The notes under the pieces were generated by a model. That model searched no databases and had not been told where the DNA came from. It worked only from the letters and a program-made list of their open reading frames with translations. The translations under genes were made by a program, and so were the position numbers. DNA of 64,000 nt, taken from the NCBI GenBank assembly GCA_019022495.1, contig JAFEKR010000032.1:248001-312000 (forward strand), in the 5' to 3' direction. The stretch comes from Epichloe hybrida (lineage: Eukaryota > Ascomycota > Sordariomycetes > Hypocreales > Clavicipitaceae). Shown piece after piece: positions 59,155 through 64,000 of the stretch (the first letter of the stretch is position 1; each line of letters begins with the position of its first letter).

Positions 59155-60673
59155 ATGGCGAAATTGGCGAAGGAGAAAGGCTCGGAGAGAAGTATCCTCG
59201 TCGGTGTGCAGAATACAACAGAGGAGCAATCTCCTTCATCGGGGGGTTGGCACCCTTCGGGACGCGCAGGCCATGGTCGCGGAATGCAAATACTGCGAGT
59301 GGTGGCATTCGCCGTCTACTTCAATTTCTGTTGCTTCATGTATGTGATTCCGAACCTGTTTCCTGGCCCAGTGGCCATTCCGTGGCACTTTTCATTGTGG
59401 TTCTTGGTGCAAGCGTCACTAATCAAACCACGTCCTTGACAGAATTGGCATCACTCAGTTCATCGGCGCCCCGTTGTACTTCTTCAACCGCGATTGGTTC
59501 TATGCGTACATGGCCATGACCAAGAGATCCTTTTGCCTCACCATCACGCTAATGACGCATATTTTCGGCCCGACGACCATGCGCATTAGTGGTGATGAGT
59601 CGGTCGCAGGCCAAATCTTGCCCACGAGTTCTGGGGTTGTCGAGTTGAGGTTTCCCGAGCGCATAGTCATGATTGCGAACCACCAGGTCAGTGTAGGAAA
59701 ATCGCCATAATGGGGAGTCATGTGGTGTGTGGCCGGCCCCATGCATGAAGGAAATTCTAATCGACATGTGAACAGATTTACACAGATTGGATATACTTGT
59801 GGTGGATCAGCTATGCGAATCGTCCCGGTATGCATGGTCATATCTACATCATCCTCAAGGAGTCTCTCAAGTACATTCCCATGATCGGAACTGGCATGAT
59901 GTTCTATGGCTTCATCTTCATGTCGAGGAAAATGGCCACTGACCAGCCGCGACTCACGTATCGGTTGAACAAGCTGAAGCAGAAAAAGGTTGGCCCGCAG
60001 GGGAATACGTACCTCGACCCAATGTGGCTTCTTTTGTTCCCGGAAGGCACCAACCTGTCCAATAATGGTCGGACAAGGTCTTCCCAGTGGGCGGCAAAGA
60101 ACGATTTGCGGGATCCAGACCACGTCATGTTGCCTCGAAGTACTGGCACTTATTTCTGTCTCAACGAGCTGAAAGACACTGTAGAATACGTCTATGACTG
60201 TACCGTGGCATATGAGGGAATACCGTAAGTCTGACAACGGTAGCCATGTGAAGCGTGAGACACCAAATACAAAAAAAACTAACCTGCATTTCCCTTCCAG
60301 TCGGGGCAAATATGGAGAAGAAGTATTTGGATTGTTCAGCACTTATTTCGAGGGCCGCCCTCCCAAGTCAGTCAATCTCTTCTGGAGACGGTTTAAGATC
60401 GCCGATATCCCCCTCGACGATCCCAAGAAATTCGATCTCTGGCTACGAGATCAATGGTATAAGAAAGATGCATTGATGGAGGAATATCTCAACAAGGGCC
60501 GCTTCCCACCGTTATCCGGGACCGAGATAGACTACGTCGAGACCGAGGTTCGCACCCGTTATCCGTGGGAAATCTTGCAGATTTTCAGCGTCGTGGGGAT
60601 ATGTGCTTTGTTGTGGCACAACGTGCGAAGACTACTGCAAATGGTGTCGGGCAAGTTGAATATCCTGGTGTGA
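59155..60673 (+). CDS. Membrane lysophospholipid acyltransferase (LCLAT1/Cst26-like), four exons
   Basis: The exons are 59,155-59,339, 59,443-59,686, 59,776-60,224 and 60,301-60,673, giving 416 residues. Introns of 103, 89 and 76 nt have donors GTATGT, GTCAGT and GTAAGT, CTAAT/CTAAC branch sites, and CAG acceptors. The PlsC-type acyltransferase motifs are complete: NHX4D as N141-H142 to D147 (NHQIYTDW) and FPEGTN at 231-236. A hydrophobic stretch precedes the catalytic domain (about 46-75) and another lies near the C-terminus (about 380-400), as in ER enzymes that acylate lysophospholipids (mammalian LCLAT1/AGPAT5-like, yeast Cst26/Mum3 group). Whether the substrate is lysophosphatidate, lysophosphatidylinositol or lysocardiolipin cannot be told from sequence. 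The ATG context is GTCATGG. Confidence 0.92.
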
Positions 60674-61469
60674 GGGGAGGATATAAGGAGCCGGCTGATC
60701 CGCCACAGCTGGGTTGGAACAAGTGTCTGCCTTTTGATTTGGCTGGAGCTGGTAATGCAAGAGGGCATGCATAGGTTTCTCGGCAGCTATTTCATGTTGA
60801 GTTATAGTTTAGGGAGTGCCTCGGGGGGGGGGGGAGAAGTCAGGAATATGATTGCAACACAGTGCGAGTCTCACATGGGCTAGCTTATGAAGCTTCTTCC
60901 GTGCGTCAAGCGTGAGTTATGGCCTGAATCAGACAGAAAACTTGAACGTTTCAAAATCTGCCCGCATACATCGTTTCCGGGTTATACAGTCACCAACGGC
61001 TGCATACATGAAACTTTTCTCAAGTACCCACGAGGCTGCTCATGATCCGGACCATCCAAGACGGCACGTGCGCTGGAATTTCAATGCAACCAAGGCCAAA
61101 TGGACTTGAGCTCGCGGCTCGCTCGGGAACTAGCGAAGCTTTTCGCCATTAGTTAGTCCATTGCCGCCCACAACCCCAGTCCGCTATACCGCCAGACCAG
61201 GGTGATTTGGGATAAATTGCGTCGGAGATCGGGGGTTGGGGGATTTCCAATGTTACTGTGCTTTCGATTATACGGACAATGTTTCTGGCTATATAAACGC
61301 TTTCGTAGGTCTGAGGTGTTCCACGTTCGGTTGACGACCAATTCGTATTCTTGTACCACTTCCATCACCTTTGTGGCACCTCATTGTTTGGTAACCCCCT
61401 TTGTTAGACAACCAGCACCAAAACACAACATAATCTATTTATCCTGCCGCAAGCGTCTCTTCTCCCACC
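60674..61469. other. Intergenic region upstream of the MFS gene
   Basis: It holds the 3' end of the acyltransferase gene, a G-run at 60,824-60,834 and the MFS promoter. No gene is supported. Confidence 0.6.
61290..61297 (+). promoter_or_regulatory. TATA box of the MFS transporter gene (putative)
   Basis: TATATAAA lies 173 bp before the start codon, followed by a pyrimidine- and CA-rich leader. The match is to the consensus only; no start site is known. Confidence 0.5.
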
Positions 61470-63291
61470 ATGGCTACTCGCGCCCATGGCTTTGAGAAGC
61501 AGACGGTTGAAAACCAAGGCCATGATGCTGTCGACAAACCCGGCTCCCAGATTGGCGAGGCCAGCGACACCGACAGCGACCATGGACTCTCAAAACAGGA
61601 GCAGACCAGAATCATCCGGCGAATTGATCGCCGACTGGTGCTTACCGTGGGTGCCATGTATTGTGCCAGTCTAATGGATCGAACAAACATGGGTGCAGCC
61701 AGCATTGCCGGCATGGGCAAGGAACTCAACCTGGTGGGCAATCAATATGTTAGTCCAAGAGTCCCGTGAAAAGCCAAGAAGAAGAAGATGATGAACTTGC
61801 TGATGACTGTCATTGTTGCTTGGCCAGAACATCGCCAGCTTGGTCTTCTTCGTCACGTACACCATCTTCCAACCTCCATCAACTATTCTTGCTCGAGCCA
61901 TCGGACCACGAGCGCACCTCGCAGTAATCACCTTGCTGTGGGGTGGCGCCATGATTGGGATGGGCTTCGTCAAGAAGTGGCAGCAGCTCACAGCCCTCCG
62001 TGCTGTGCTGGGTCTCTTCGAAGCCGGCTTTTTCCCCACCTGTGTTTATCTACTCAGTACTTGGTATACCCGATGTGCGTCCAGCCAAAACCAAACCCCC
62101 CCCAAAAAAAAAACCCCCTCTTCTCTCTGCCTGTGGCTGTGGCTGACCAGATCATCAGACGAAGTTGGAAGGCGATACTCGGTTTTCTACATTATCGGAT
62201 GCGTAGCATCGGCCCTCTCTGGCATTCTGGCGTATGGAGTAAGAGCACCGCGAGACTACTTATTCATACTTTGACATGGTCTGCCAGTGCCAGTGCCAAT
62301 GCTGATTTTTCTTATATTTTGTCCCTGAAGCTGATGCAACTCGATGGCCGCGAGGGCTTGACTGGTTGGCGATGGATTTTTATTATCCAAGGCACCATCA
62401 CCTGCGCGCTGGGGATTGCCGGCTACTGGCTTCTCGTTGATTTCCCAGACTCGAACCGCAAGTCTTGGAGCTTTTTGAGTCTGCGAGAGAGGCAGTGGGT
62501 CGTCAGCCGCGTTGACAAGGACCGTGGCGATGCCAAGGTTGAGGCTTTTCAACTGCACAAGTTCCTGAGGGGAGCCAAGGATTGGAAGATCTGGGCCTAT
62601 GCCGTCATCTTCTTCGGCACAACGACCATGAGTTATGCTCTGGCCTTTGCTCTGCCCATAATCCTCGTCGCCAACATGGGCTTCTCCGTCGGTGCTGCTC
62701 AGTGCCTGGTTGCGCCTCCGTACGTCGTTGCTGGATTCTTCATGTACGGTATGGGCTGGCTGGGTGACAAGTACCACATCCGAGGCCCCATAATCGTTGC
62801 CAACATGCTCCTCTGTCTCATTGGCTTGCCCATCATGGGATGGGCCTCGAGCGCCGCCGTGCGATATTTTGGAGTCTTCTTCGTCACCGCAGGAGCCAAC
62901 AGCAACATCCCCACCGTCATGTCCTTCCAGGCCAACAATGTCAGAGGTCAGTGGAAGCGAGCATTCTGCAGCGCCACCTTGGTCGGATTCGGCGGCATCG
63001 GCGGCATCTGCGGCAGTCTTGTGTTCCGCGAGCAGGACAAGGCCACTAGATACAAGCCAGGCATGTGGACATGCATCGCCTGCGCTCTGCTCAACGTCAT
63101 CTTGGTCGGCCTCTTGGACTTGGAGTTCCTGAGGCAGAACAGGAAGGCGGACCGCGGAGACATCTCATTGGAGGATGATGATAATGCAAGTCATATATCT
63201 TGTCCCCGCTTGCGTCGCCCCAGATTCAGAGCTGTTCAACTAACGACTTGTGCAGAGCAATTCTGCTACTGATTTCCGATATACCCTGTAA
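61470..63291 (+). CDS. MFS transporter, Dal5/anion:cation symporter type, five exons with a GC-AG last intron
   Basis: The exons are 61,470-61,748, 61,828-62,074, 62,159-62,238, 62,331-63,185 and 63,256-63,291, giving 498 residues. Introns 1-3 (79, 84, 92 nt) have donors GTTAGT, GTGCGT and GTAAGA. Intron 4 (70 nt) has donor GCAAGT, branch CAACTAAC and acceptor TGCAG. It restores the 'FRYTL' C-terminus usual in this family, whereas reading through gives an unrelated tail. Family marks are SLMDRTNMG after the first helix, STWYTRYEVGRRYSVFY, LDGREGLTGWRWIFIIQG and the GWLGDK loop motif. Twelve membrane helices are expected. Relatives import allantoate, nicotinate, pantothenate, biotin precursors or similar organic anions at the plasma membrane; the substrate here is unknown. 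The start codon lies in CACCATGG, a good context. Confidence 0.92.
63186..63255 (+). other. GC-AG intron in the MFS gene
   Basis: The 5' splice site is AAT|GCAAGT, a GC donor otherwise fully matching the consensus; the branch site is CAACTAAC and the acceptor TTGTGCAG. The 12-codon last exon that results ends in the family's conserved tail. Confidence 0.8.
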
Positions 63292-63487
63292 GCTGGGAGC
63301 TGATTTCAAGCCTTGGCTGGGCGTACGCAGAAGAATGAACGGCGTAGGGCTGGCGAAACACTGATGCCCGATGAAGATGTTTGATGCTAATATTCACGTG
63401 AACGAGTTCTTCGTGTGTATTTGTGCACGTCAAGTGCAAACGAGTAATCAACTGCTTTAAGAGAGGGGGAGAATAATATGGGACAAC

Positions 63488-63602
63488 ATATAGATGTATA
63501 TGTACAGATATATATGTGTACAGATGTATATGTGCACAGATGTATATGTGTACAGATGTATATGTGCACAGATGTATATGTGTACAGATGTATGTGTGTG
63601 TA
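63488..63602 (+). repeat. 16-bp minisatellite downstream of the MFS gene
   Basis: About seven copies of ACAGATGTATATGTGY follow each other, with GTAC and GCAC alternating at the unit junction. It lies outside the coding sequence. Confidence 0.8.
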
Positions 63603-64000
63603 CCTGGGGGAAAGTGGGAACTACATATCAGCTTGCTAGGGGCCTGTTGTCAACGGCTCACTGCCAGCTGTAAAGTAGCAGTAATGGTAATAATAGTCAT
63701 AGGGAGAAGGTGATGGGAAGAAACGTCTTCAACGTTGCCATTCGGAGCTGTTCCCACCACGTTCAACCAATCCCACGAAGCATCATGGCAAAACCAACAG
63801 CAAAGCACGAAGCTAATCTGAGCCCACGGGCAACTCAGGCATGCGTGCCAGGGTGAACATCACTCGCCGAACTCGGGTTACTAACTTATTGTATCTTGCA
63901 GCGATCGGTGGTGCATTTTCTGGGCGACAATGTTGCAATCCAAAAGTACGGTTGACGTTACGTACGTAGAGCGCACTCGTACCCCCGGCCAATGGACGGC
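63603..64000. other. Intergenic sequence, nothing recognised
   Basis: Normal base composition, no open frame with support, and no repeat partner in the window. Confidence 0.5.

Noticed and set aside
59500..60342. 280-codon minus-strand open frame
   Set aside because: It is antisense to the acyltransferase exons, which carry the NHX4D and EGT motifs and matched splice sites.
51312..63291. Phospholipase B, acyltransferase and MFS genes as a biosynthetic cluster
   Set aside because: There is no backbone synthase, no pathway regulator and no shared promoter pattern; the NAD kinase between them is a housekeeping gene.

Overview
The window is from a filamentous ascomycete (Pezizomycotina; Sordariomycetes would fit, but nothing seen fixes the genus). 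It has two compartments. Bases 1 to about 51,180 are very AT-rich, TpA-rich and stop-codon-rich in every frame. This is the signature of repeat-induced point mutation (RIP). Every recognisable piece in it is a transposon or transposon relic. Bases from about 51,180 to 64,000 have ordinary base composition and carry five spliced or intact host genes.

AT-rich compartment, left to right: a Tad1-like LINE relic on the minus strand (1-3266); a scrap of Ty1/copia integrase (3267-3570); a plus-strand Ty1/copia element with 5' LTR, gag, protease and integrase (3571-7362); a minus-strand Ty3/gypsy element 'A' with both LTRs (7363-14078); a minus-strand Ty1/copia reverse transcriptase (14079-15480); a Helitron (about 15.5-25.85 kb) that contains a 2,222-bp non-autonomous hAT-like element and a solo LTR; the integrase, protease and gag of a second copia copy on the minus strand (about 25.87-29.6 kb); a 12.2-kb plus-strand Ty3/gypsy element 'B' inserted in that copia copy (29,609-41,803); the 5' end and LTR of the same copia copy (41,809-42,372); further LTRs; and a 5.2-kb non-autonomous LTR element (44,712-49,930) whose 5' LTR is split by a second hAT-like copy. 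Pieces on either side of each insertion rejoin, so much of the nesting order can be read directly.

The most distinctive system is the pair of 2.2-kb hAT-like elements. Each has the terminal inverted repeat CAGAGCAT/ATGCTCTG and a perfect but different 8-bp target duplication (CTTACTAT; CTCAAGAC). Each carries arrays of the 5-bp unit ATTAC near both ends and a tandem array of a roughly 101-bp unit inside, with no coding capacity. A second system is the non-autonomous LTR element, which shares its primer-binding region, polypurine tract and LTR motifs with gypsy 'B' and so looks like its parasite.

Gene compartment: a secreted, probably GPI-anchored phospholipase B (51,312-53,560, minus); a small secreted six-cysteine protein that only becomes visible after splicing (54,452-54,832, minus); a mitochondrial-type NAD(H) kinase (56,898-58,364, minus); an ER-type lysophospholipid acyltransferase with four exons (59,155-60,673, plus); and a Dal5-type MFS transporter with five exons, the last intron being GC-AG (61,470-63,291, plus). 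Two of these act on phospholipids, but there is no sign of a co-regulated cluster. The spaces between the genes hold LTR scraps and several short inverted-repeat (MITE-like) elements. Domain calls in the AT-rich part were made by reading through RIP stop codons and are recognised by motif, not by any database search.
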